Source: Acetatifactor muris
Lineage (GTDB): Bacteria > Bacillota > Clostridia > Lachnospirales > Lachnospiraceae
Reading direction: 5' to 3'
DNA: 64,000 bases
Assembly (NCBI RefSeq): GCF_024623325.1
Contig: NZ_JANJZD010000005.1
Coordinates: forward strand, 1 to 64,000
Position 1 is the first letter of the stretch. Every line of letters starts with the position of its first letter. Below are positions 18,421-26,573 of this stretch, one piece after another. The position numbers and the translations under genes were made by a program. The notes under the pieces are model-generated. The model saw only the letters and a program-made list of their open reading frames with translations. It did no database searches and was not told the origin of the DNA.

Positions 18421-19782
18421 TCAAGATGTTATTCTTGCCCTCTTTTTAAAGAAATCGCTGATAAATCCTTTGATTTCCTGAGGAGGTGTCGTCTTCAGCA
18501 GATAGCCTGCCGGCTTCAGAGGCAAAAGTTGCTGAAGGCGCTCTTTATCCACGGTTCCCGTCAGAAAGATAACGGGGATATCCACAAACGCCTCTTCCGC
18601 ACGAATCATTTCCAATACCTGTTTTCCGTCGCAGATGGGCATTTCATAATCCAGCAGAACCAGATCCGGTTTATCCAAAGTGATACATCGAATTGCGGCT
18701 ACCCCTGACTGTGCCTGGGTAATCTCATAGTCCTTATCAAAAAGTTCTTTCATAAACTGCAGCACAACGGCAGAGTCATCCACCACCAGTATCTTCTTTT
18801 TTCCGGCCTTTTCCTTCTCATTTTCTCTGAGATATTTCTGAATTTCATCCATTACATTCGCCGCTTTAAGAGGCATGCCCGGTGTATCCTCCAGCATGTG
18901 CGGCGCAAGCATACAATATGCAAAGTATCCCTTGCCTGTGTCGAACAGCAGACTGCTCTGAGGGTTATGCCGCTCAAATACTCTCTCAAACTGCTTGTAC
19001 GGCAGCAGATTTTCTTCTACTATCTCAACCTGTCCGTCCGTGGAAAAATGAGACATGATTCTTTCTACAAACTGTCTGGATATGTACCTGGCAGCGTTCA
19101 TCATCATGACATTTACCTTCTCTGCGTCAGAATCCACAAGATTACCCACCGTACTCACCAGCAGTTTCTCATCAAAAACCAGAAGGAATTCCCATCTCTC
19201 TCCTTTGTCGGACCCATAGACAAGGCGATAATAAATTCCGTTTCCGAACTTTTCTCCGCTGTAGCTCTCGCTGATCACCCGGGCCTCCAGCTGGAACAGA
19301 TCATGCAGATGCTGGATAATGGTCTTCTTCATTGCCGCCTGTTCCTCTTCCGGCAGCAGCTCAGTCCACCTGCTGGAAACTCCGCCGGTAATAGCCCTGT
19401 CCTCTATCATGGTATGTCCAATAAGCCACCCTGCGCATACTCCCAGGAAATGTGCCACTGCCTCCGGAGAATAAAAAGACTCCTCCAACTCCTTTTCAAT
19501 CTCCGGAAGTGTCTTCTTGCGAAAGATATCATGCAGACGTCTGTGCGTTTCATACCCTTCATACCCGATGGATGCCATGTACACTTCTTCTTCCGCAAAG
19601 TGCTTCATAGCATGGCCCTTAAAAAATTTGATTCCCTCCTGATATGCCCAGCGGCTTTTTTCGTCATTTCCTCCATAGGCAAACAGCTTGTTCATAATAT
19701 TGAACAGCTTCTTGTGTTCTCTGTCAATGACATCCACTCCGATGCTGTATCTTTCATGCCATACAAACTTCTGATTATCCAT
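18421..19782 (-). CDS. Hemerythrin-receiver fusion protein with a middle domain
   Basis: The 453-residue protein starts with a bacteriohemerythrin domain (1-130) that keeps all seven diiron ligands: H23, H61, E65, H80, H84, H123 and D128. Residues 150-300 form a second domain that looks like a CheX/CheC-type phosphatase fold, though this is weak. Residues 329-450 are a response-regulator receiver domain with D335/D336, phosphorylatable D378 (LLDYEMP), T408 and K430. There is no DNA-binding output. An oxygen- or NO-binding domain tied to a receiver suggests oxygen sensing that feeds a phosphorelay. GGGGG stands 6 bases before the ATG. It is a single-gene unit ended by the hairpin at 18303. Confidence 0.85.
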   Translation of the reverse strand: MDNQKFVWHERYSIGVDVIDREHKKLFNIMNKLFAYGGNDEKSRWAYQEGIKFFKGHAMKHFAEEEVYMASIGYEGYETHRRLHDIFRKKTLPEIEKELEESFYSPEAVAHFLGVCAGWLIGHTMIEDRAITGGVSSRWTELLPEEEQAAMKKTIIQHLHDLFQLEARVISESYSGEKFGNGIYYRLVYGSDKGERWEFLLVFDEKLLVSTVGNLVDSDAEKVNVMMMNAARYISRQFVERIMSHFSTDGQVEIVEENLLPYKQFERVFERHNPQSSLLFDTGKGYFAYCMLAPHMLEDTPGMPLKAANVMDEIQKYLRENEKEKAGKKKILVVDDSAVVLQFMKELFDKDYEITQAQSGVAAIRCITLDKPDLVLLDYEMPICDGKQVLEMIRAEEAFVDIPVIFLTGTVDKERLQQLLPLKPAGYLLKTTPPQEIKGFISDFFKKRARITS

Positions 19783-19923
19783 TTCAACCCCCTGATTATA
19801 ACATTAATTTCAATTTCTTATAGTTTGATCATAAACCGACTTGTGTTAATCCCCTTTTTGACAGCACTGTCTCCACATCCCTATAGTATTATAGTCTCCC
19901 TCATTTCTGATTTCAACTCCTTT

Positions 19924-20682
19924 TTATGGTTTTCTCGCCATCACGCAATACCAGTCTGTATCATCAACAGAAATGTTCGAGATACCGACAGGGAAATTCA
20001 TGGTTTCAATCTCTTCATATCCCATTTCCTGCAGCTTACTCAGAAGCAGTTTCCTTCTGACGGGAATATAGTGCTCTTCAAACTTCTCATTCTGAAAGAT
20101 TCTGTTTTCCTTTTCAAAAGTGTACAGAAGGTGAAAAGTCATGGACTCATCTTCGTTATAATCCCATACCTGAATCAGATTAATCCTGGTATCTCCGTCA
20201 AAAAACGGATTGTAAAGATAAAATCTCTGTCTTTCTCTCAGAATTTTATCCCAGTTTCTCACATCAAAATACAGATATCCTCCGGGCTTGACCAGCAAAT
20301 CCATCTGCTCCAGCGTTTTGCACACATCCTCATTGCTCACATAGGGAAGAGAATTCCCTGTGCTGGCCACACAGTCATATTTCCCTGAGAAATGCTCACT
20401 CACTGTTCTGAAATCACAGCATGCAAGCTCTAAGCTGAGATTCTTCGCGTCAGCTTTTTCCCGGCATTTCCACAGCATCACTTCGCTTAAATCTGACCCG
20501 GATAAACGAACCCCCAGATCTGTCACAGGCAGTGTGACACTGCCTGAACCGATACTCACATCCAGAAATGTTTCTATCTGTCGATTTTTCAGCAGCGTTT
20601 CCCAATGTCTTCTGTACACATTATACCTGTATTCATCTTCCAGCAAATCATAAATATCCGCTCTGTCGTATATACTTCCCAT
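19924..20682 (-). CDS. Class I SAM-dependent methyltransferase
   Basis: The 252-residue protein has the SAM-binding motif I FLDVSIGSGSVTLPV, an acidic residue after strand 2 (SGSDLSEVML), and motif DCVASTGNSLPYV followed by VKPGGYLYFDVRNW. Together these fit the Rossmann-type methyltransferase fold. The substrate cannot be told. AGGAGG precedes the ATG at 20682, and a promoter with TATAAT lies upstream. It is a single gene between the hemerythrin fusion and the biotin operon. Confidence 0.85.
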   Translation of the reverse strand: MGSIYDRADIYDLLEDEYRYNVYRRHWETLLKNRQIETFLDVSIGSGSVTLPVTDLGVRLSGSDLSEVMLWKCREKADAKNLSLELACCDFRTVSEHFSGKYDCVASTGNSLPYVSNEDVCKTLEQMDLLVKPGGYLYFDVRNWDKILRERQRFYLYNPFFDGDTRINLIQVWDYNEDESMTFHLLYTFEKENRIFQNEKFEEHYIPVRRKLLLSKLQEMGYEEIETMNFPVGISNISVDDTDWYCVMARKP

Positions 20683-20712
20683 ACTTTTCCTCCTGATTTA
20701 AGTTGCTTATTT

Positions 20713-20742
20713 ATTATATGCCACTGTCATTTTTTTGGTTAA
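20713..20742 (-). promoter_or_regulatory. Probable promoter of the methyltransferase gene
   Basis: On the minus strand TTAACC (20742-20737) and a perfect TATAAT (20718-20713) are 18 bases apart, about 30 bases before the start codon. The -35 box is imperfect. Confidence 0.6.
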
Positions 20743-20807
20743 AAAAAATGTCAATATTTGCCTTTCCCAGTATAATACATTTCTGACAAAAAAGCTATAT
20801 TTCCATT

Positions 20808-20842
20808 GAAAAAAGCCTGACCCGGGAACCTCCCGAACAGGC
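20808..20842 (-). terminator. Terminator of the biotin operon (after bioA)
   Basis: On the minus strand GCCTG...CAGGC with inner CGGG/CCCG forms a strong stem followed by six U (20814-20809), 8 bases after the bioA stop. Confidence 0.85.
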
Positions 20843-20849
20843 TTTCTGA

Positions 20850-22061
20850 TTACGCACGGCAATCTGAGTGAAACCACTCCTTCATCACGCCAAGCACCTG
20901 TACCAGTTCTTCCTCCGTTATGACATAAGGCACCATGGCATACAGATAGTTCAGGAACGGCCGGCTGAATACACCCCGCTCAAAAGCGAACTGCTGATAG
21001 CCGTTCAGGAACGTCCCCTCCTTCACTTCCACGCAGACGCATCCCCCCATAATCCGCACTTCCCGAATCTGCTCATGAGACAATCCCGCCATCTCCCGCC
21101 GTGTAATCTCCTCGATACGATGAATCCTGGCCAGATAGTCACCCTCTTCAAAAAGCTCGATAGATTTCAGTGCCACAGTGCAGGCCAGGGCATTTCCCAT
21201 AAAAGTAGGACCGTGCATCAGCGCTTTTTCAGGGGCATCTCCATAAAATCCATCATATACCTTATGGTTTGCGATGGTGGCCGCATGTCCGATATATCCT
21301 CCGGTCAGCGCCTTGCCCAGCACCAGAATATCCGGCAGCACCAGATCTGCCACAAATCGGTTCCCCGTCCGCCCAAAGCCTGTGGCCACTTCATCGAACA
21401 CCAGCAGGACACCATATCTGTCGCACAGCTCTCTGGCTCTCCTCAGAAAGTCCACATCGTACATCCGCATGCCACCTGCTCCCTGAAGCAGAGGCTCCAC
21501 GATAAAGCAGTTCAATTCTTCATGGTAATGTTCGAATGCTTCTTCCAGAGCTGAAATTTCCGTGGGAATGTGAATGACATCTTTTTTCTCCCCATATGCC
21601 TCCAGAATAAAGTGGTAATCTTCATCATCTCCCACTTCCATGGTCTTAAATGTATCCCCGTGATAGGCATGAGTCAGAGACAGGACCTTCGTCCTCTTCC
21701 AGTCCCCTCTGTTCACATAATATTGCAGGGCCATCTTCAGGGCCACTTCCACTGCCACGCTGCCCGAGTCCGAGAAAAAGCAGTAATCCAGATCTCCCGG
21801 CAGCCACTGCGCCAGTTTGTCCGCCAGCTTCCTGACCGGCTCATGAGTGAGTCCACCCAGCATTACATGGGAGAACTGATCCGCCTGGGTCTTGATGGCC
21901 TCCGTCAGAACAGGGTGCTTGTAACCGTGGATGACACTCCACCAAGAGGACACGGAGTCTATCACCTTTCGATCTTTCGTATATAAATATACGCCATTCG
22001 CATCCAGGATTTCGTATGGCGCTTTCATTGTCTTCATCTGTTGGTATGGATACCAGATCAT
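20850..22061 (-). CDS. bioA: Adenosylmethionine-8-amino-7-oxononanoate aminotransferase
   Basis: BioA makes 7,8-diaminopelargonate from KAPA, using SAM (or lysine in the Bacillus type) as amino donor with PLP. The 403-residue protein has the class III aminotransferase signature: GSVAVEVALKMA for PLP phosphate binding, FDEVATGFGRTG, and the PLP lysine in LGKALTGG. The opening DSVSSWWSVIHGYKHP is typical of SAM-type BioA. It is the last gene of the operon, 72 bases after bioD, and is followed by a strong terminator. Confidence 0.95.
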   Translation of the reverse strand: MIWYPYQQMKTMKAPYEILDANGVYLYTKDRKVIDSVSSWWSVIHGYKHPVLTEAIKTQADQFSHVMLGGLTHEPVRKLADKLAQWLPGDLDYCFFSDSGSVAVEVALKMALQYYVNRGDWKRTKVLSLTHAYHGDTFKTMEVGDDEDYHFILEAYGEKKDVIHIPTEISALEEAFEHYHEELNCFIVEPLLQGAGGMRMYDVDFLRRARELCDRYGVLLVFDEVATGFGRTGNRFVADLVLPDILVLGKALTGGYIGHAATIANHKVYDGFYGDAPEKALMHGPTFMGNALACTVALKSIELFEEGDYLARIHRIEEITRREMAGLSHEQIREVRIMGGCVCVEVKEGTFLNGYQQFAFERGVFSRPFLNYLYAMVPYVITEEELVQVLGVMKEWFHSDCRA

Positions 22062-22133
22062 ATTGATACCTTCCTTCTTTTCAATCTCATTTCACTGCCC
22101 TGCCGCAGATCTACACCGTATAGATTTCACGCT

Positions 22134-22820
22134 TCACAATTCGTACAGAGAAGCCAGCGTCTCTTCATCCATGGCAAGGTCCGTCGCTCCCTCCTCCACA
22201 CAGGCAAGCACCTTCAGTCCTGTCCTGTGTTCGCACATCCGCACATTATCTTCTTCCATCTCATTGCCGGCATGGAAATGATTAAAGATAATACCCTTGA
22301 GAGGAATTTCGCGGGAACGCATGTATTCCGCAGTCAGCACCACATTGTTGATGGTGCCAAGCCCCGCGTCGGCAACCAGCAGACAGGACAGATGCAGCCT
22401 GGCAATCACATCCTCCAGCCAGATTTCTTCTTCATCGAAACAGACAGGGCAGAGGATACCGCCGCTGCCCTCCATGGTCACATAGTCACAGGCGGCACAC
22501 ACTTCCCGGAATCCTTTCTCCACCACATCCATCCTCACAGGATTTCCTTCCAGCCGCGAAGCCAGATGAGGCGATACTGCGTTCTCATAGATATAGGGGC
22601 ACATCTGTTCCAGCAACTGGTCAATACCTGAGACGTTCTTCACATGGAGCGCGTCTCCCGGAATCAGTGTGCCGTCTCTCCGGCGTTCATTGCCGCTCAT
22701 GGCCGCCTTATAGTAGCCGGCACGTCTGCCGCTTTCCTTCAACTTCTTCAATATCAGGCCCGTCACATAGGTCTTGCCCACATCCGTCCCTGTTCCCACA
22801 ATGAACAATTTTCTACTCAT
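22134..22820 (-). CDS. bioD: Dethiobiotin synthetase
   Basis: BioD closes the ureido ring of dethiobiotin from diaminopelargonate, CO2 and ATP. The 228 residues have the P-loop VGTGTDVGKTYVTG, the catalytic lysine region YYKAAMSG, and the TMEGSGGILCPV motif. The ATG at 22820 overlaps the end of bioB by 8 bases, which points to coupled translation. bioA follows on the same strand. Confidence 0.96.
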   Translation of the reverse strand: MSRKLFIVGTGTDVGKTYVTGLILKKLKESGRRAGYYKAAMSGNERRRDGTLIPGDALHVKNVSGIDQLLEQMCPYIYENAVSPHLASRLEGNPVRMDVVEKGFREVCAACDYVTMEGSGGILCPVCFDEEEIWLEDVIARLHLSCLLVADAGLGTINNVVLTAEYMRSREIPLKGIIFNHFHAGNEMEEDNVRMCEHRTGLKVLACVEEGATDLAMDEETLASLYEL

Positions 22821-23787
22821 TACAAAGCTTCACCTCAAATCCCAGACTTTCCACCATTTTCCTGTCCGTCTCCACCGTAATCCCCGCCGTGGTCAGCATA
22901 TCTCCGGAAATAGCGGCATTGGCGCCGCCCCTGAAGCAGGCTTCTCCCTTGTCCCCCAGAAGCCCTCTTCCTCCTGCAAGTCGAATGGAAGCCTCGGGTA
23001 TCAGAAAACGGAACAAAGCCACACATCGTCTGGCTTCTTCATTGGTCAGCGGCTTTCTGTTCTCCAGCGGCGTCCCTGGAATGGGATTCAGAAAATTGAC
23101 AGGAACAGACTTCACCCCCAGCTCCCTGGCAGTAAGAATCATGTCAATGCGGTCCTCCATGGTCTCTCCCAGCCCCAGAATCCCTCCGGAGCACACAGAA
23201 AGCCCTGCCCTCTTCGCCGCCTTCAGCGTGTTGATTTTCTCCTGGTAAGTGTGTGTAGTACAGATTTTCGGGAAAAAACCTGCGGAAGATTCCAGATTAC
23301 AGTGAACTCTTGAGGCACCGGCTTCCCTGATTTTCCGAAACTGTACTTCCTCCAGCAGACCGAAGGACACACAGACCTGTATATTGGTTTCTTCTCTGAT
23401 AACACGGATACTTTCACAGACCTGCTCCACTTCACGGTCTGACAAATTTCTGCCGGATGTGACAACAGAATAGCGAAGCACTCCCTTCGCCTCATTGTGT
23501 CTGGCTCCTTCCAGAAGCTTTTCCGTGGGCAGAAGTCCATAGGCTTCCGTACATTTGGCCTGATAGTGGGCGCTCTGGGCGCAATATTTACAGTCTTCCG
23601 AGCAGCGGCCGCACTTGCCATTGACAATGGTACAGAGATCAAAGCCCTGTCCGCACTTTTTTCTTCGAATCTCTTCCGCCGCTTCTGCCAGTTCTTCCAG
23701 AGGCATCTGCGCCAGAAGCAGTGCTTCTTCTCTGGAAATCTCCCCAAAGGTCAGTGCCTTTTCTTTCAGTTCCTGTACAATACCCAT
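22813..23787 (-). CDS. bioB: Biotin synthase
   Basis: BioB is the radical-SAM enzyme that inserts sulfur into dethiobiotin. The 324-residue protein carries the radical-SAM cysteines in CSEDCKYCAQS and the YNHNLES-like segment as VHCNLESSAGFF, plus the C-terminal motif GGRG where the arginine binds the [2Fe-2S] cluster. Its 3' end overlaps bioD by 8 bases; it follows bioF by 60 bases. Confidence 0.97.
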   Translation of the reverse strand: MGIVQELKEKALTFGEISREEALLLAQMPLEELAEAAEEIRRKKCGQGFDLCTIVNGKCGRCSEDCKYCAQSAHYQAKCTEAYGLLPTEKLLEGARHNEAKGVLRYSVVTSGRNLSDREVEQVCESIRVIREETNIQVCVSFGLLEEVQFRKIREAGASRVHCNLESSAGFFPKICTTHTYQEKINTLKAAKRAGLSVCSGGILGLGETMEDRIDMILTARELGVKSVPVNFLNPIPGTPLENRKPLTNEEARRCVALFRFLIPEASIRLAGGRGLLGDKGEACFRGGANAAISGDMLTTAGITVETDRKMVESLGFEVKLCNE

Positions 23788-23847
23788 GATGGTACTCTGC
23801 TCCTTTCATAGTCCGGAAATCCCGGCTGTAATCTCTCTGTTGCCTTT

Positions 23848-25011
23848 TCATGTAAGGCAGTTGACTGCCCTCCCTATGGCTGCCGCCGCTGCCGTCAGCT
23901 CTTCCTTTGTGTGTGTGGCCATCAGCGCCGCCCGCAGCATGGCCTCTCCTTTCTTCACCGTCGGATAACGAATGGCCGGAATAAAGAACCCCTGCTCCAG
24001 CAGTGCTTCGGACACCTGCACGGCCTTTTCTTCTCCTCCGATTCGAATCGGTATAATGGCAGTCTCCGAATGAGCATCTATTCCATTCTTCTGAAGTTCT
24101 CTGCAGAACCACCGGATATTCTCCTGAAGTCTGCGCACCCTCCAGGGCTCCTCCTCTATCAGTTCCAGGGCCCGCTTTGCCGCCGCCACGGTCACAGGAG
24201 AAAGAGAGGTGGAGAAAATATAGCTTCTTGCCCTGTTCTTCAGATATTCTGTCAGGGTCCGGGAACCACAGACATACCCGCCTTCCGCCCCAATGGCTTT
24301 GCTCAGGGTACCCATGAGAATATCGGTCCGTCCTTCCATATGAAAATATTCCTCGCAGCCCCGGCCGGAATTTCCCACCACGCCGGTGGCGTGGGCTTCG
24401 TCAATCATGGACAGAAGTCCGTATGTATCTGCCAGCTCCACAAGTCCGGGCAAATCCACCATATCCCCGTCCATGCTGAACACTCCGTCGCTGACAATCA
24501 GCCCCGGCTGTCCCGGATGCTCCCGGATCTTCCTTTCCAGGTCCCTCATATCATTGTGTCGGTAAATCACCGTTTCCGCCCGGGACTGCCTGCAGCCGTC
24601 GATAATGCTGGCATGGTTCAGCTCATCGCTGTAGATAATATCCCCTCCACGGCACAGAGCGGGAAGAACGCCGCCGTTCGCCGCAAAGCCCGTGTTGAAC
24701 ACCATTGCCGACTCTCTCCCCTTGAAACGGGCCAGAGCCTCCTCCAGCTGTATGTGGCAGACAGTTGTGCCGGTGGTAAGTCTCGAACCGCCGGAGCCTG
24801 TGCCGTACTCCGTCAGCACCTGTGCCGCATATGCCTTGATCCGCTCTTCATCACAGAAATCCAGATAGGAGTTGGAAGCCAACATCAGCATATCCCGGTT
24901 CCGGTACCGGACATGGGCATGCTGAGAGCTCTCGATAACTCTGATTTCACGGTACAAATGCTGTTCCTGAAGGCTTTGCAGCTCCTCTTCTATTCGTCTC
25001 CATTTATTCAC
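23848..25011 (-). CDS. bioF: 8-amino-7-oxononanoate synthase
   Basis: BioF condenses pimeloyl-CoA (or pimeloyl-ACP) with alanine to KAPA, with PLP. The 387 residues show NSYLDFCDEERIKAYA, GTGSGGSRLTTGT, the DEAHATGVVGNSGRG motif and the PLP lysine region GTLSKAIGAEGGYVCGS, as in alpha-oxoamine synthases. The start is a GTG at 25011; no ATG is near. The preceding gene bioW makes its substrate, and bioB follows. Confidence 0.95.
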   Translation of the reverse strand: MNKWRRIEEELQSLQEQHLYREIRVIESSQHAHVRYRNRDMLMLASNSYLDFCDEERIKAYAAQVLTEYGTGSGGSRLTTGTTVCHIQLEEALARFKGRESAMVFNTGFAANGGVLPALCRGGDIIYSDELNHASIIDGCRQSRAETVIYRHNDMRDLERKIREHPGQPGLIVSDGVFSMDGDMVDLPGLVELADTYGLLSMIDEAHATGVVGNSGRGCEEYFHMEGRTDILMGTLSKAIGAEGGYVCGSRTLTEYLKNRARSYIFSTSLSPVTVAAAKRALELIEEEPWRVRRLQENIRWFCRELQKNGIDAHSETAIIPIRIGGEEKAVQVSEALLEQGFFIPAIRYPTVKKGEAMLRAALMATHTKEELTAAAAAIGRAVNCLT

Positions 25012-25029
25012 TGGTGTATTTCCCCTCTC

Positions 25030-25758
25030 TTATGGAATATGTACCAGCACTTTCTGCTGCTGAAGATAGCGGATACATTCCTCCCGCTCCCTTTCATTTC
25101 CCCGAAATAAAAAAATACGTCCTCCATTGGGACTTCCCATCTCTTTCAGTCTGGTAATGCGCACATAGCCAAATGTGCCGGACGCAATGTAGCCGGTGAC
25201 ATAATCGGGATCGTCGGAAATACACAGCTCTGCAACTATGTTGGGATGACTGACTACCTTTGTGGCCAGAACCAGAGCTTCATTGAAATGGTTTTTGCCG
25301 CCGCAGGCAGACTGCCTTTCAGTGTCTTCTGTCTCCATGTCCATATAAGTCGCCCGAATTCCCCGTTCCCTGTCCGGCTCCAGACGCTGCAGTGTATCCG
25401 CATCCAGAAGCATGGCTCCCCGCATGGCATAGGTCTGTTTCCAGAGAGCCAGAATCTCTTCCGTCCGCTCCAGCCCCAGCCTGTGCAGATACCCGCGCAC
25501 CACATCCATCCCTTCCCCGGCATCGGCAGTCTCCACAGTGGTCACATTCAAAGCAAAAAGGTGCAGAATTTCTTCTTCCCTGACAGCTTCAATCTTCAGA
25601 TTGATAAAGTCCGGCTTTCCCTTACTGTGACGCAGGGCCCGGGCAAGAAGCCGGGAGCAGTACTGTTCCAGCTCTTCTTCCGGAATGATTTTTTCCGCTC
25701 CGGATATATGCCCCTCCTCTTTGTTTGAGGCTCTCATTTTGATGCTGTATCGATTCAT
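25030..25758 (-). CDS. bioW: 6-carboxyhexanoate-CoA ligase (pimeloyl-CoA synthetase)
   Basis: BioW activates free pimelate to pimeloyl-CoA with ATP, opening the pathway in the Bacillus manner. The 242 residues line up well with Bacillus BioW: SIKMRAS near the start, HISGAEKIIP, SKGKPDFINLKIE, the RGIRATYMD region and AELCISDDPDYVTGYIAS near the end. The ATG at 25758 has GGAGG just upstream; the frame is open 22 codons further but without a ribosome site. Because BioW needs free pimelate and no pimelate-making bioI is seen here, uptake of pimelate is likely, which gives meaning to the membrane gene in front. Confidence 0.94.
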   Translation of the reverse strand: MNRYSIKMRASNKEEGHISGAEKIIPEEELEQYCSRLLARALRHSKGKPDFINLKIEAVREEEILHLFALNVTTVETADAGEGMDVVRGYLHRLGLERTEEILALWKQTYAMRGAMLLDADTLQRLEPDRERGIRATYMDMETEDTERQSACGGKNHFNEALVLATKVVSHPNIVAELCISDDPDYVTGYIASGTFGYVRITRLKEMGSPNGGRIFLFRGNEREREECIRYLQQQKVLVHIP

Positions 25759-25841
25759 TTTTCTTCCTCCGGATCTCTTCCATGGCATTTTCTGTCCCCA
25801 TCCCCGCTCCCGGTAATTGGACAATGCCCTTCTTCCTTTAC

Positions 25842-26324
25842 TTATGCATTTTTCTCTCTACGCACCAGGTGCCTCATCACCGGATACATCACTGACGCTC
25901 CCACTGCAGTAAACACCATTCCCGGTGCAGCAGCCGCTGTCAGCGCCAGCGGATTTGTGTCGGAAATGGCGCCCAATACCACTCTGCCGGCCACTGTCCC
26001 CAATGGACCGCTGACTGCAATCGTCACAGGATTGACGCCGAAGAGAGAGAGGATGCCGCCTGCCACAAGGCGAAAAATCATTGCGATTGTAACATTCACT
26101 ATAGTATGAGTCCCCAAAATCAGATTCATCATACTGGCAAGAACGCCGATTTTAAAATATCTCCTGAAGCCGAAACAGGCGGCCAGACACACGGCAAAAG
26201 GGGCTGAAAGCTGAAATTCGCAGCCTGGAAGAATGCTGGGAAGTCTGAACATACCCATGACTGCCAACAAAGCTGCCAGCAAAGCAGTCGTGGTCATTTC
26301 TCTGATTTTTTCTCTGTTTTTCAT
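25842..26324 (-). CDS. ECF-transporter S-component-like membrane protein of the biotin operon
   Basis: This 160-residue protein has about five hydrophobic helices, as in the substrate-binding S components of ECF transporters (MTTTALLAALLAVMGMFRLP, then FGFRRYFKIGVLASMMNL, and GPLGTVAGRVVLG). It does not look like ordinary BioY at once. It is the first gene of the operon, directly before bioW and behind a BirA-like operator, so its cargo should be biotin or, more likely, the BioW substrate pimelate. The energising ECF genes are not in the window. The ATG at 26324 has GAGG five bases before it; a GTG at 26330 overlaps that site and is less likely. Confidence 0.75.
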   Translation of the reverse strand: MKNREKIREMTTTALLAALLAVMGMFRLPSILPGCEFQLSAPFAVCLAACFGFRRYFKIGVLASMMNLILGTHTIVNVTIAMIFRLVAGGILSLFGVNPVTIAVSGPLGTVAGRVVLGAISDTNPLALTAAAAPGMVFTAVGASVMYPVMRHLVRREKNA

Positions 26325-26409
26325 AGACACCTCATATGATGGAACAATTTCCGGCTCCCGTTACTCTGAAAGGTAAAGACCATCGGAAAGATTCCGGAAC
26401 ATGCTTTTG

Positions 26410-26462
26410 ATTATAACCGGGAAAAAACAGGTTGTCAACCGATTTGTCCTGATGGTTAACAT
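26410..26462 (-). promoter_or_regulatory. Biotin operon promoter overlapped by a BirA-like operator
   Basis: On the minus strand TTGACA (26438-26433) and TATAAT (26415-26410) are 17 bases apart, a perfect sigma-A promoter. The half-sites ATGTTAACC (26462-26454) and GGTTGACAA (26440-26432) are inverted repeats with 13 bases between them and match the Gram-positive BirA operator TTGTTAACC...GGTTAACAA with one mismatch in each half. The -35 box lies inside the proximal half-site, so bound biotinyl-BirA would block the polymerase. Confidence 0.88.
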
Positions 26463-26473
26463 TAGAGTGCATT

Positions 26474-26508
26474 AAAAAAGAGACAGATACTGTTTCCGTC
26501 TCTTTTTC
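26474..26508. terminator. Terminator between sigK and the biotin operon
   Basis: AGAGAC (26479-26484) pairs with GTCTCT (26498-26503). The stem is followed by U-tracts on both strands (six U on the minus strand, five on the plus), so it should end the sigK transcript just before the bio promoter. Confidence 0.8.
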
Positions 26509-26573
26509 TGATATTACAGAAACCGTTTTCCGGTCCCTGGAATCACGCCTGCGCATCTGTCCTCTTTCGCCGC

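Noticed and set aside
18898-20388. Plus-strand open frame of 496 codons opposite the hemerythrin fusion and methyltransferase genes
   Set aside because: It spans two genes and the intergenic region between them on the other strand and shows no domain.
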